Shown here: positions 26,998 to 35,630 of the stretch, one piece after another
How the letters are laid out: each line of letters begins with the position of its first letter
Numbering within the stretch: the stretch's first letter is position 1
Origin: Pseudomonas paraeruginosa PA7
GTDB taxonomy: Bacteria > Pseudomonadota > Gammaproteobacteria > Pseudomonadales > Pseudomonadaceae
Length of the DNA stretch: 64,000 bases
Assembly (NCBI RefSeq): GCF_000017205.1
Contig: NC_009656.1
Coordinates: forward strand, 1,740,001 to 1,804,000
Reading direction: 5' to 3'
Position numbers and translations under genes: made by a program
Notes under the pieces: generated by a model
Told to the model about the DNA's origin: nothing
Seen by the model: only the letters and a program-made list of their open reading frames with translations
Databases searched by the model: none

Positions 26998-27483
26998 ATG
27001 AAACAGAATTGGGCCGAGCGCCTGCGCGCACGCATGCACCACCAGGCGGAGAGCCTGGGCAACCTGCTGGTGGAGGCCTTTCACTACCTGGCACTGTTCG
27101 CCATCGGCGCCACGGTGTTCTGGGCGGCGGGCGCGGCGTTCCTGGGGATGCTGGACAAGGGGCATGCGTCGATCGACGACATCCTCCTGCTGTTCATCTA
27201 CCTCGAGTTGGGCGCGATGGTCGGCATCTACTTCAAGACCAACCACATGCCGGTGCGCTTCCTGATCTACGTGGCGATGACCGCGCTGACCCGTCTGATG
27301 ATCGCCGACATCCAGCACAACCACACGCCGGACGACGGCATCATCCTGGTCTCGGTGGCGCTGCTCCTGCTCGCCCTGGCGATCCTGGTGGTGCGCTACG
27401 CCTCGGCGCGCTTCCCCTCGGCGAAGGCCGAAGGGGCCGCGCCGCGGCGGGTGGCGAGCGAGGATCCTGAAGGCGAATCCTGA
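26998..27483 (+). CDS. psiE: PsiE-family inner-membrane protein, 161 aa
   Basis: Four membrane helices (ALFAIGATVFWAAGAAFLGM, ILLLFIYLELGAMVGIYF, FLIYVAMTALTRLMI, IILVSVALLLLALAILVV) and the family pattern YLELGAMVGIYFKTNHMPVR. PsiE (phosphate-starvation-inducible E) proteins have no settled function. It starts at the ATG at 26998. No PhoB box was found in the 174 bp upstream, so phosphate control is not supported here. A GC-rich hairpin follows. Confidence 0.85.
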   Translation: MKQNWAERLRARMHHQAESLGNLLVEAFHYLALFAIGATVFWAAGAAFLGMLDKGHASIDDILLLFIYLELGAMVGIYFKTNHMPVRFLIYVAMTALTRLMIADIQHNHTPDDGIILVSVALLLLALAILVVRYASARFPSAKAEGAAPRRVASEDPEGES

Positions 27484-27495
27484 TTTTCCATGCCG

Positions 27496-27522
27496 CCGGT
27501 CCCCGCCCCCGGCGGGACCCGG
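27496..27522 (+). terminator. GC-rich hairpin after the psiE-like gene
   Basis: CCGGTCCCCGCC (27496-27507) pairs with GGCGGGACCCGG (27511-27522) around a CCC loop, with one bulged C. It lies 12 bp after the stop. T residues (GGGTTTCC) appear about 10 bp later, so termination is plausible, not certain. Confidence 0.5.
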
Positions 27523-27611
27523 CAGGCGCCGGGTTTCCTCCGCCGCACCGGCCAGCGCAACGGCCCGGCAATGTACTACCATCGCCCGGTCGTATTCAGG
27601 AAGCCTGCCCC

Positions 27612-28583
27612 ATGAAGGGATGGAAACTCTTTACCCCGCTGCTGATCCTCGCGATCGTCGCCATCACCCTTTACCTGCGGCTGCACAACCCGCCCCTGCT
27701 GCTGCAGGGCGAGGCGGACGCCACCAACGTCATCGTGTCCTCCAAGGCCAAGGGCCGTGTGCAGGTCCTGCATGTGCGGCGTGGTGACGACGTGAAGCGC
27801 GGCGACCTGCTGGTCAGTCTCGACAGCCCCGAGCTGGAAGCCCAGCTCGATGCCCTGCACGCGGCGCGCAACCAGGCCCAGGCGCAGCTCGACGAGTCGC
27901 TCCACGGCACCCGCGAAGAGAGCATCCGCGCGCTCAGGGCCAGCCTGGCCCAGGCCGAGGCCGAGCTGCGCAACGCCGAGGCGGACTTCCAGCGCAACCA
28001 GCAGATGGTCGAGCGCGGCTTTCTCTCGCGCACCCAGTTCGACCTGGCGCGCCGCGAGCGCGACGTCGCCCGCGATCGCGTCGCCGAGGCCCGGGCCAAC
28101 CTCGACGAAGGCCTCAAGGGCGATCGCGAGGAGCGCCGCCAGGCGTTGCAGGCCGCGGTGCGCCGGGCCGACGCGCAGATCGCCGAGCTGCAGGCGCAGA
28201 CCGATGACCTGCAGGTGCGCGCGCCGGTGGACGGCGAGGTCGGGCCGATCCCCGCCGAGCAGGGCGAGCTGATCAACGCCTACAGTCCACTGCTGACCCT
28301 GGTGCGGCTGGACGACAGCTACTTCGTCTTCAACCTGCGCGAGGACATCCTGGCCAAGGTCCGCAAGGGCGACCACATCGTCATGCAGGTGCCCGGCCTG
28401 GGTGGCGCAGAGGTCGAGACCGAACTGCGCTACATCGCTCCGCTGGGCGATTTCTCGACCAGGCGCGCGACCCGCGCCACCGGCGACTTCGACCTGAAGA
28501 CCTTCGAGACCCGCTTCTATCCGCTGCGGCCCACCCCCGGCCTGCGCCCGGGCATGAGCGCGCTGTGGCGCTGGACCCATTGA
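27612..28583 (+). CDS. HlyD/YhiI-type membrane-fusion protein, 323 aa
   Basis: A single N-terminal membrane helix (LFTPLLILAIVAITLYLRL), then a beta-barrel/lipoyl segment (ATNVIVSSKAKGRVQVLHVR, RGDDVKRGDLLVSLDSPELE), a coiled coil (about 85-190) and a closing half-lipoyl motif (DDLQVRAPVDGEVGPIPAEQ). This is an adaptor for an ABC-2 type exporter. It leads a three-gene operon with two ABC-2 permeases, the first 3 bp downstream. No outer-membrane or ATPase gene is in the cluster. Confidence 0.88.
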   Translation: MKGWKLFTPLLILAIVAITLYLRLHNPPLLLQGEADATNVIVSSKAKGRVQVLHVRRGDDVKRGDLLVSLDSPELEAQLDALHAARNQAQAQLDESLHGTREESIRALRASLAQAEAELRNAEADFQRNQQMVERGFLSRTQFDLARRERDVARDRVAEARANLDEGLKGDREERRQALQAAVRRADAQIAELQAQTDDLQVRAPVDGEVGPIPAEQGELINAYSPLLTLVRLDDSYFVFNLREDILAKVRKGDHIVMQVPGLGGAEVETELRYIAPLGDFSTRRATRATGDFDLKTFETRFYPLRPTPGLRPGMSALWRWTH

Positions 28584-28586
28584 GCG

Positions 28587-29759
28587 ATGGGCTGGGCCGC
28601 GCTGAAGCGCAACGCCGGGCGTTTCGTCCAGGCGTTCAACACCGAGACGCGGATCGCCTGCCGCAGCTGGACCATCCACTGGCTCGGCTGGTGCTGGCCG
28701 CTGCTGCTGTTCGGCGTGATCAGCGGCGTCTACCAGGCCGGCACCCTGCTGGACATGCCGGTGGCGGTGGTCGACAAGGACCATAGCGAGCTGTCGCGCA
28801 AGCTGGTCCGCGAGCTCGACGCGACCTCCCACGCCCAGGTGCTGCTGGTTCCCGACGGCGTCCCGGAGGGACTCGACGCGATCCGCCGGGCCGACGCCTA
28901 TGCCCTGCTCTATATCCCGCCGGACTTCGAGGCCGACGTGCTCGGCGGGCGCGCGCCGAAGGCCGAGCTGTACTACAACGCGCTGCTGTATTCGGCTGGC
29001 TACGCCGCCACCCAGGATTTCTCGGCGCTGGTCGCCAGTCTCAACGGCGAGCTGCGCCCGCGCCTGGCGGCCGGGATGCCGGCGGCGCTGCCGCACCTGG
29101 CGAGCATCAGCGTGTCCTACGACAGCCTGTTCAACGCCAGCGGCAACTACATCTACTACCAGCAGTTCGCCGCCATCGTGCACCTGCTGCAGTTGTTCGT
29201 GATCGTCGCCATGGTCCACGTGCTGGCCCGCGAGGCGCCGGAGCTGCGCGCCTCCTCGCCGCATATCCTGCGGGCCAAGGCCCTCGGCGTGCGCCTGCTG
29301 GGCAAACTGGCGCCGTACACGCTGCTGTTCACCGCGCTGCTGATGCTGGAGATCTTCCTACTGGTGGCGTTCTCCGGCGCGCGGATCAACGGCAGCCCGC
29401 TGGCGATGCTGATGATCACGCTGTTCTACGTGATCGCCGCGCAGAGCGTCGGACTGATCCTGTTCGTCTTCACCGCCAACCGCTTCACCGCCTATTCCCT
29501 GGTGGGCATGCTGATCGGCATCGCCCAGACCTACTCCGGGGTGCTGATCCCGGAACTGGCGATGCCGACCCTGGCGCGGGTGATCGCCGAGGCCGAGCCG
29601 CTGACCCATACCCTGCACGGCCTGTTCGACCAGTTCCTGCGCCAGGCGCCGCCCAGCTCGGCACTCTACACCTGCGCCAAACTGGCGCTGTACCCGCTGA
29701 TCGCCTACATGATCGCCAAGATGCGCCTGCGCAGCCGCCTGGACCTGAGCCCGACATGA
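28587..29759 (+). CDS. ABC-2 type transporter permease (first of a pair), 390 aa
   Basis: The N-terminal helix (WCWPLLLFGVISGVYQAG) is followed by a large periplasmic domain that opens with DMPVAVVDKDHSELSRKLVR, then five C-terminal helices (VHLLQLFVIVAMVHVLAR, LLFTALLMLEIFLLVAFSGA and others). This is the ABC2_membrane_3 / YhhJ layout. It has no ATP-binding motifs. The start at 28587 follows the HlyD stop by 3 bp, and its stop overlaps the next gene (ATGA). It is paralogous to the second permease; both share the PVAVVDxDHS motif. Confidence 0.88.
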   Translation: MGWAALKRNAGRFVQAFNTETRIACRSWTIHWLGWCWPLLLFGVISGVYQAGTLLDMPVAVVDKDHSELSRKLVRELDATSHAQVLLVPDGVPEGLDAIRRADAYALLYIPPDFEADVLGGRAPKAELYYNALLYSAGYAATQDFSALVASLNGELRPRLAAGMPAALPHLASISVSYDSLFNASGNYIYYQQFAAIVHLLQLFVIVAMVHVLAREAPELRASSPHILRAKALGVRLLGKLAPYTLLFTALLMLEIFLLVAFSGARINGSPLAMLMITLFYVIAAQSVGLILFVFTANRFTAYSLVGMLIGIAQTYSGVLIPELAMPTLARVIAEAEPLTHTLHGLFDQFLRQAPPSSALYTCAKLALYPLIAYMIAKMRLRSRLDLSPT

Positions 29760-30889
29760 AGAACTACCTGCAGATCCTCCGGGAAACCCTCAAGGCCATG
29801 CTGGCCAAGCCGATGTGGCTGATGGTGGTGGCCTCGGTGTGCATCACCTCGCTGCCGTACCTGAACCACACCGCCCTCGACCTGCCGGTGGCGGTGGTCG
29901 ACGAGGACCACAGCAGCGTGTCGCGCGAACTGACCCGCCTGCTCGATGCGGCGCCGAAGGTCGCGGTAGTCGGCTACGACAGCCTGCCGCAGGCCCGCCG
30001 CGACCTGGCCTGGCGCGAACTGTACGCGATCATCGTGATTCCGGTGGATTTCGAGAAGCGCCTGCTGCGTGGCGAGGCGCTGGTGATCCCGTACTTCGGC
30101 GACGCCACCAACCGCATGGCCAATGGGCAGATCCAGCAGGACATCTCGGCGGTCTACAGCACGCTGACCAACCGCTACAACGCCGCGCTGCTGGAGCGCG
30201 AAGGCTTCACCGCGACCCAGGCGCAAGTGCTGCTGAGCCCGCTGGTGGGGCAACTGACCGACCTGTTCAACCCCGGCACCAGCTTCGCCGCCATCGTCCT
30301 GCCCGGGCTGCTGTCGCTGATGCTGCAACACAGCCTGCTGCTCGGCTGCACCCGCGGCAACATCATGCTGCGCGGCGGCACCCCGCGCTACATGCGCCAG
30401 CCGCTGTCGACCCGCTTCGGCCGCTACAGCGCGCAACTGCTGATCTGGACCGTGCTGGCGATGCTCTTCTACGTGATCTGGCCGCACCTGCTGGGCTATC
30501 GCCAGTCGGCCTCGTTCTTCATGCTGCTGGGGATCGTCCTGCCGTTCCTGATCGCGGTGATCGCCCTCAGCGAGTTCATCGCCGAGCTGCTGCCCACCGA
30601 GGAATCGGTGTACCTGACCATGACCTTCATCACCCTGCCGCTGTTCTACATGGCCGGCTACAGCTGGCCGGAACAGGCCATGCCGGACTGGGTACGCTGG
30701 CTGGCCGACGCGATCCCCTCGACCTGGGCGATCCGCGCCATCGCCGAGATGAACCAGATGGACCTGCCGCTGCGCGAGGTCAGCGACCATGTCCTGGTGC
30801 TGCTGGGCATGGCCGCCACCTACGCGCTGCTCGGCACGCTGCTGTACCAGTACCGCAACTGGCGCTGGGACAACGTCAAGGGTTGGTGA
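29756..30889 (+). CDS. ABC-2 type transporter permease (second of a pair), 377 aa
   Basis: The same layout as its upstream neighbour: one N-terminal helix, a periplasmic domain beginning DLPVAVVDEDHSSVSRELTR, then five or six helices (AIVLPGLLSLMLQHSLLLGC, LLIWTVLAMLFYVIWPHLLG, ASFFMLLGIVLPFLIAVIAL). The overlap TGATG/ATGA with the first permease implies coupled translation and a heterodimer. The ATPase partner is missing locally. The substrate is unknown; drugs or lipids are usual for such exporters. Confidence 0.88.
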   Translation: MKNYLQILRETLKAMLAKPMWLMVVASVCITSLPYLNHTALDLPVAVVDEDHSSVSRELTRLLDAAPKVAVVGYDSLPQARRDLAWRELYAIIVIPVDFEKRLLRGEALVIPYFGDATNRMANGQIQQDISAVYSTLTNRYNAALLEREGFTATQAQVLLSPLVGQLTDLFNPGTSFAAIVLPGLLSLMLQHSLLLGCTRGNIMLRGGTPRYMRQPLSTRFGRYSAQLLIWTVLAMLFYVIWPHLLGYRQSASFFMLLGIVLPFLIAVIALSEFIAELLPTEESVYLTMTFITLPLFYMAGYSWPEQAMPDWVRWLADAIPSTWAIRAIAEMNQMDLPLREVSDHVLVLLGMAATYALLGTLLYQYRNWRWDNVKGW

Positions 30890-30942
30890 AGCGGCGCGAG
30901 GCCGGCCATACTCGGCCGGCGTTCGCAGAGGGAGATGAAGGA

Positions 30943-31284
30943 ATGTTTCGTTCGGGGCTTTCTTTGCTGGTGCTTCTGGGGGGCGCCGCGCTCGGCGGCT
31001 GCGGTTCGGTCAACACGCTGGCGCGCGGTGACGCCAGCGCCGCGCATGACCTGCGCCTGCAGAACACTGCCTGCAGCAGCCTGCCGCGGGTATACAGCGG
31101 GGTCAGCTACACCTTCTGCCGGCTCAACGTGAAGACCGGGTCGCCGGTGGCGCCGGCGCAAGCCGACGGCATCCTCGAGGTGCTGGCCCTCGACTTCGCG
31201 CTGTCCGGGGTGATCGGCACCCTCGTGCTGCCCTATACCTCGTACCGCCAGTACCGCGACGGCAACCTGTCCCTGGCCGACTGA
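30943..31284 (+). CDS. YceK/YidQ-like lipoprotein (DUF1375), 113 aa
   Basis: Signal peptide with lipobox LGGCGS (Cys20), so anchored in a membrane by lipid. The rest (SVNTLARGDASAAHDLRLQN, LPRVYSGVSYTFCRLNVKTG, YTSYRQYRDGNLSLAD) fits the DUF1375 pattern with its P-R-V-Y-S-G-V and a hydrophobic helix before the YxxYRQ end. The RBS GGGAGATGAAGGA precedes the ATG at 30943. Its stop lies 1 bp from the stop of convergent finR. Function unknown. Confidence 0.85.
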   Translation: MFRSGLSLLVLLGGAALGGCGSVNTLARGDASAAHDLRLQNTACSSLPRVYSGVSYTFCRLNVKTGSPVAPAQADGILEVLALDFALSGVIGTLVLPYTSYRQYRDGNLSLAD

Positions 31285-31285
31285 G

Positions 31286-32212
31286 TCAGGGAATCAGCGG
31301 CAGCACGATCTCGTCGCTGCGGCTGACCCCGGCGGTCTCGCTGCGGCACAGGTCGAGGAACTCGCGCATGGTCGCGGTCTGGTACTTCTGCTTGTGCCAG
31401 ATGAAGTAGAACTGCCGGCGCAGGTCCAGGCCGGGCGTCTCCACTGGCACCAGGCTGCCGCGGCGGAAGGCGTCGCGCAGGGCCAGCCGGGAAATGCAGC
31501 CGATGCCCAGGCCGGACTCCACGGCACGCTTGATCGCCTCGGTGTGCTCCAGCTCCAGGCGGATGTTCAGCGGCCGCGGCTGATGACGCATGGCCTGGTC
31601 GAAGGTCAGGCGGGTGCCGGAGCCCTGCTCGCGGAGGATCCAGGCCTCCCGCGTCAGCCGTTCCAGGTCGGCGCCGTCGCGGCGCGCCAGCGGATGCTGC
31701 GGGGCGCAGAACACCACCAGTTCGTCCTCCATCCAGGGTTGCACCTCGATGTCCGGGTGCCGGCAGTCGCCCTCGATCAGGCCCAGGTCCAGCTCGTAGT
31801 GGGCGACCTGCTGCACCACCTGGGCGGTGTTGTGCACGTGCAGGCGTACCCGGCAGTCCGGCTGGCGCTGCATGAAGGCGCCGATCAGCAGCGTGGCCAG
31901 GTAGTTGCCGATGGTCAGGGTGGCGCCGAGGTCGAGGGAGCCGAAGGCGGTCTTGCCGTTGAGCAGGTTCTCGATTTCCTCGCCGCGATCGAGCAGCGCC
32001 ACCGCCTGCGGCAGCAACTGGCGGCCGAGGGCATTGAGGGTCAGGCGCTTGCCGGCGCGGTCGAACAACTTGCAGTCGAACTGCCGCTCCAGCTCGCCGA
32101 GCGAGGTGCTGGTCGCCGACTGCGACAGCGACAGCCCCTCGGCGGCGCGGGAGACGCTCTCCTGCTGGGCCACGGCGACGAACACCTCGAGCTGGCGGAG
32201 GGTGAATTTCAT
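31286..32212 (-). CDS. finR: LysR-type regulator FinR, 308 aa
   Basis: An N-terminal winged helix (LRQLEVFVAVAQQESVSRAA, EGLSLSQSATSTSLGELERQ) plus a LysR substrate-binding domain (TLTIGNYLATLLIGAFMQRQ, EGDCRHPDIEVQPWMEDELV, GSGTRLTFDQAM). It is divergent from fpr, and FinR is known in Pseudomonas as the oxidative-stress-responsive activator of fpr. The 273-bp intergenic region contains a 9-bp dyad fitting a LysR operator. The two genes define a local redox-response module. Confidence 0.88.
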   Translation of the reverse strand: MKFTLRQLEVFVAVAQQESVSRAAEGLSLSQSATSTSLGELERQFDCKLFDRAGKRLTLNALGRQLLPQAVALLDRGEEIENLLNGKTAFGSLDLGATLTIGNYLATLLIGAFMQRQPDCRVRLHVHNTAQVVQQVAHYELDLGLIEGDCRHPDIEVQPWMEDELVVFCAPQHPLARRDGADLERLTREAWILREQGSGTRLTFDQAMRHQPRPLNIRLELEHTEAIKRAVESGLGIGCISRLALRDAFRRGSLVPVETPGLDLRRQFYFIWHKQKYQTATMREFLDLCRSETAGVSRSDEIVLPLIP

Positions 32213-32364
32213 CCAGGCTTCCTCGTCTAGAGCGAAAGGCCCCGCGACATTTTGCCGTTCCGCCGGCGGGGTTGGCTCGGTTATCCTTGCGCCCCGTCCG
32301 CGGGAGCGATGGGAGCCCTCGGCGGCCGGCGGCCGACCGATATCGTGTTATCCCATATCCATAT

Positions 32365-32385
32365 TCTGGATAAGCATTATCCAGA
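32365..32385 (+). promoter_or_regulatory. LysR-type dyad operator for fpr/finR
   Basis: TCTGGATAA (32365-32373), spacer GCA, TTATCCAGA (32377-32385): a perfect 9-bp inverted repeat. It lies just upstream of a candidate fpr promoter (TTGCGG at 32395-32400, 16 bp, TAAAAT at 32417-32422), the expected place for an activator. Extra TTATCC half-sites occur at 32281 and near 32349. Confidence 0.7.
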
Positions 32386-32394
32386 CAATTCATT

Positions 32395-32422
32395 TTGCGG
32401 ATATTTTGGCAACCGATAAAAT
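32395..32422 (+). promoter_or_regulatory. Candidate sigma70 promoter of fpr
   Basis: TTGCGG (32395-32400) and TAAAAT (32417-32422) are spaced by 16 bp, 64 bp before the fpr ATG. It directly follows the FinR-type dyad. The weak -35 fits an activated promoter. Confidence 0.55.
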
Positions 32423-32485
32423 GCCGCGCAACTGCGTCACGTCTGCTGCTGTTGGTGTGGGCCCGCGTTTTCCTAGGAGTCTTTG

Positions 32486-33262
32486 ATGAGCAATCTGTAC
32501 ACCGAGCGCGTTCTCAGCGTGCACCACTGGAACGACACCCTGTTCAGCTTCAAGACCACCCGCAACCCGGGTTTGCGCTTCAAGACCGGCCAGTTCGTGA
32601 TGATCGGCCTGGAAGTCGAGGGTCGCCCGCTGATGCGCGCCTACAGCATTGCCAGCCCGAATTACGAAGAGCACCTGGAGTTCTTCAGCATCAAGGTCCC
32701 GGACGGCCCGCTGACCTCGCGCCTGCAGCACCTGAAGGAAGGCGACGAGCTGATGGTCAGCCGCAAGCCGACCGGCACCCTGGTGCATGACGACCTGCTG
32801 CCCGGCAAGCACCTCTACCTGCTCAGCACCGGCACCGGCATGGCGCCGTTCCTCAGCGTGATCCAGGACCCGGAAACCTACGAGCGCTACGAGAAGGTGA
32901 TCCTGGTCCACGGCGTGCGCTGGGTCAGCGAACTGGCCTACGCCGACTTCATCACCAAGGTCCTGCCGGAACACGAGTACTTCGGCGACCAGGTGAAAGA
33001 GAAACTGATCTACTACCCGCTGGTGACCCGCGAGCCGTTCCGCAACCAGGGCCGCCAGACCGACCTGATGCGCAGCGGCAAGCTGTTCGAGGACATCGGC
33101 CTGCCGCCGATGAACCCGCAGGACGACCGTGCGATGATCTGCGGCAGCCCGAGCATGCTGGAAGAGACCAGCGCCGTGCTCGATAGCTTCGGCCTGAAGA
33201 TCTCGCCGCGCATGGGCGAGCCGGGCGACTACCTGATCGAGCGCGCCTTCGTCGAGAAGTAG
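32486..33262 (+). CDS. fpr: Ferredoxin-NADP+ reductase Fpr, 258 aa
   Basis: FAD- and NADPH-binding domains in order. The FAD motif RAYSIASPN (RxYS) follows LRFKTGQFVMIGLEVEGRPL. The NADP-binding part carries LLSTGTGMAPFLSVI and the CGSPSM motif. The short C-terminus IERAFVEK lacks the Tyr of plant-type enzymes, as in bacterial subclass I FPRs. It moves electrons between NADPH and ferredoxin or bacterioferritin-associated ferredoxin, useful in iron release and redox stress. Regulation by the divergent FinR is supported by the dyad upstream. GGAGT lies 7 bp before the ATG. Confidence 0.95.
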   Translation: MSNLYTERVLSVHHWNDTLFSFKTTRNPGLRFKTGQFVMIGLEVEGRPLMRAYSIASPNYEEHLEFFSIKVPDGPLTSRLQHLKEGDELMVSRKPTGTLVHDDLLPGKHLYLLSTGTGMAPFLSVIQDPETYERYEKVILVHGVRWVSELAYADFITKVLPEHEYFGDQVKEKLIYYPLVTREPFRNQGRQTDLMRSGKLFEDIGLPPMNPQDDRAMICGSPSMLEETSAVLDSFGLKISPRMGEPGDYLIERAFVEK

Positions 33263-33292
33263 GCCTCCGCCGCGCCTCGTCGCGCCAGGCGA

Positions 33293-33328
33293 AGAAAGCC
33301 CCTGCCGTATCCGCGGCAGGGGCTTTCT
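33293..33328. terminator. Bidirectional terminator between fpr and nosL
   Basis: A 15-bp perfect stem (33293-33307 with 33314-33328, core AAGCCCCTGCCG) around a TATCCG loop. It ends in A-rich and T-rich sides (AGAAAG / CTTTCT), so it can serve both convergent genes. Confidence 0.85.
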
Positions 33329-33344
33329 GCTTTCCGGCCCCCGC

Positions 33345-33881
33345 TCAGTGCGCCGGGTGCTGGTGCGGATGGTCGCCGCCCACGCCTTGCAGCACCGCCT
33401 GGCCGATCTCGGCGAAGCGCAGCACCCGACCGCCTTCCTCGGCCGCCAGGCGCGTCGCGGCCTCTTCGTCGGCGAACGAGGCGAGGGTGGCGCCCATGCC
33501 GCCCGGCCGCTGGATGCCGACCACGTAGTAGGCGCGGGTGGCGTCGATCAGGCGGGCGTCGTCGGGGTGCCGCCAGTCGGCCTGGCTCATATCGTGGACA
33601 TACAGGCGCGCCTGGCCCTGGCGGTTTTCCGGTTGCAGCCACCAGCCGAACAGTTCGGCGGTGGAGCAGAACTTGCGCACCGCGCCGGGAAGCACCGCCT
33701 CGCCCTTGGGACCGGGCATTTCCTCGATGAGCATGCCGCAGACGTGGCATTCGTCGCCGCTGGCGATCGGCACCGGGCCGAGCGCCGTGGCGTCGTCCCG
33801 CGACGCGTCGCAGCCGGCCAGCAGCAGGCCGAGCAGGAGCGTGCCGAGCAGAGGGCGCAGGGGGAGGGTATGACGTTGCAT
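33345..33881 (-). CDS. nosL: NosL, copper-binding lipoprotein, 178 aa
   Basis: The lipobox LLLAGCDAS (Cys24) makes it an outer-membrane-anchored periplasmic protein. The metal site segment DECHVCGMLIEEMPGPKGEA (Cys and Met residues) and WADPENRQ-like WWLQPENRQG fit NosL, which delivers Cu(I) to NosZ. The C-terminal His-rich tail (GGDHPHQHPAH) may hold extra copper. It is the last gene of the nos operon, 16 bp after nosY. Confidence 0.93.
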   Translation of the reverse strand: MQRHTLPLRPLLGTLLLGLLLAGCDASRDDATALGPVPIASGDECHVCGMLIEEMPGPKGEAVLPGAVRKFCSTAELFGWWLQPENRQGQARLYVHDMSQADWRHPDDARLIDATRAYYVVGIQRPGGMGATLASFADEEAATRLAAEEGGRVLRFAEIGQAVLQGVGGDHPHQHPAH

Positions 33882-33897
33882 GGCGGAACCTCGCGAG

Positions 33898-34725
33898 TCA
33901 GATGGGGCGGCGGCGGAACAGGCCGTGGGCCAGCGCCAGGGCAGCGCCAGCCCACAGGGCCAGGGCCAGCCAGAGGGCGCTGGCGGACACCGGCAGGTCG
34001 CTGGCCAGGGGAACCACCCCGCCGGCGGCGGCCGCGTCGAAGCCGGACAGGTTGATCAGCCGGTAGAGGTCGGTCGGGTTGAGCAGCAACAGCCAGGGCA
34101 GCAGCCGCGGGCTCAGGTGGCCCTGGCTGAGGACCAGGATCGCCAGCAGGGCCAGGTCGAACAGCAGGACGAAGAAGAACCACAGGCCGAGCGCCTGCCC
34201 GGCGGCGCTGGATTTCTCGCCGGCGCGGCTGCTCAGGGCGTAGGCCAGGGCGAGGAACACGCAGCCGAGCAGCAGCGAGGAACCCATGAAGCGGCCGAAG
34301 GCGCCCAGCAGGATGGCCGCCTCGACTTCCGGCACCAGCGCGAGGATCGCCAGCGCCGCGCTGCCGAAGCCGATCAGGGTGGCCAGGGCGAGGATCAGGC
34401 CGTGGCCGAGGAACTTGCCGAGCAGCAACTGGCCGCGCCCCAGCGGGTAGGTCAGGAGCAGCAGCAGGGTGCCGCCTTCTTCCTCGCCGACGATGGCGTC
34501 GTAGGCCAGCAGCAGGGCGATCAGCGGCATCAGGAAGGTGGCCAGGCTGGTCAGGCTGGCGACCGTCGCCGGCACCGAGGTGAAGCCGACCTGGCCGGCC
34601 GCGGCGGCGCCGAACCAGGCGATGCCCACCGAGAGCAGGGCGAACAGCAGGCTGATCGCCAGCAGCCAGCGATTGCGCAGGCCGTCGGCCAGTTCCTTGC
34701 GGGCGATAGTCCAGACTACGGGCAT
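33898..34725 (-). CDS. nosY: NosY, ABC-2 permease for NosZ maturation, 275 aa
   Basis: Six membrane helices ([70 protein letters not shown] and others), with the [20 protein letters not shown] loop typical of ABC-2 NosY. It works with the ATPase NosF and periplasmic NosD in sulfur/copper loading of the CuZ centre. The start at 34725 lies inside the nosF 3' end (10-bp overlap). Confidence 0.94.
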   Translation of the reverse strand: MPVVWTIARKELADGLRNRWLLAISLLFALLSVGIAWFGAAAAGQVGFTSVPATVASLTSLATFLMPLIALLLAYDAIVGEEEGGTLLLLLTYPLGRGQLLLGKFLGHGLILALATLIGFGSAALAILALVPEVEAAILLGAFGRFMGSSLLLGCVFLALAYALSSRAGEKSSAAGQALGLWFFFVLLFDLALLAILVLSQGHLSPRLLPWLLLLNPTDLYRLINLSGFDAAAAGGVVPLASDLPVSASALWLALALWAGAALALAHGLFRRRPI

Positions 34726-35630
34726 GGCGTGGCTCCGGCGGGGGCGGCGGACATGTGGTGGCGATAGAGGTCTTCCAGCGACGGTGGGAGGATCTCCAGG
34801 TCGAACTCGCGCGCGGCCAGCAGCGCTTCGAGCACGCCGTCGCGTTCGGCATCGTCCAGCAGTACCTCGATGCGCTGGCCGTCCAGTCTCCGCGCCGTCA
34901 GGCCGGCCCGGCGCCAGCGTTCGAGCCACTGCGGATTGCGTGGGCTGGCCAGGCGCACGCGGGTCGGCAGGGCCGCCTTGCGGCGCAGTTCGGCGAGACT
35001 GCCGGCCACCTGCAGGCGGCCGCCGGCGAGAATCGCGGCGCGGTCGATGTGCGTCTCGACGCCGGGCAGCACATGGGAGCAGAGGACGATCCCGGTGCCC
35101 TGGCCGCGCAGGCGGTCGAGCAATTGGTAGAGCTCGACGGTGGCCAGCGGGTCGAGGCCCACCGTCGGTTCGTCGAGCAGCAACAGGCGTGGTTCGCCGA
35201 GCAGCGCCTGGGCCAGGCCGAGGCGCTGGCGCATGCCCTTCGAGTAGGTCTTCAGGCGCCGCCTGGCGGCATGGCCGAGGCCGACCTGTTCCAGCAGGCG
35301 CGTGGCTTCGGCCGGCGCCACGCCCTTGAGGCGGGCGAAGTGGCGCAGGGTTTCCGCGCCGCTGAGCTGCGGGTAGAAGGTCACGTTCTCCGGCAGGTAG
35401 CCGAGCTGGCGGCGCGCCTCCAGGCTCCTCGCATCGTGGCCGAGGACCCGCACGCGGCCTTCGCTGGGGGCCAGCAGGCCGAGGACCAGCTTGATGGTGG
35501 TGGTCTTGCCGGCGCCGTTGTGGCCGAGCAGGCCGAGCACCTCGCCCGGCTCCAGGCGCAGGTCGAGCCCGCTCAGGGCGGTGAGGGCGCCGTAGCGCAG
35601 GGTCGCGCCGTCGATCTCGACCAGGCTCAT
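34716..35630 (-). CDS. nosF: NosF, ATPase of the NosDFY maturation transporter, 304 aa
   Basis: A single nucleotide-binding domain: Walker [14 protein letters not shown] near residues 38-50, signature [15 protein letters not shown], Walker [14 protein letters not shown] and switch His in [13 protein letters not shown]. The C-terminal extension beyond residue ~220 is usual for NosF. I start at the ATG read at 35630 because [14 protein letters not shown] fits the fold start; the stop of nosD overlaps this start. It powers NosY. Confidence 0.95.
   Translation of the reverse strand: MSLVEIDGATLRYGALTALSGLDLRLEPGEVLGLLGHNGAGKTTTIKLVLGLLAPSEGRVRVLGHDARSLEARRQLGYLPENVTFYPQLSGAETLRHFARLKGVAPAEATRLLEQVGLGHAARRRLKTYSKGMRQRLGLAQALLGEPRLLLLDEPTVGLDPLATVELYQLLDRLRGQGTGIVLCSHVLPGVETHIDRAAILAGGRLQVAGSLAELRRKAALPTRVRLASPRNPQWLERWRRAGLTARRLDGQRIEVLLDDAERDGVLEALLAAREFDLEILPPSLEDLYRHHMSAAPAGATPCP

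Noticed and set aside
26998..27483. PhoB control of the psiE-like gene
   Set aside because: No CTGTNAT direct repeat could be found in the upstream gap.
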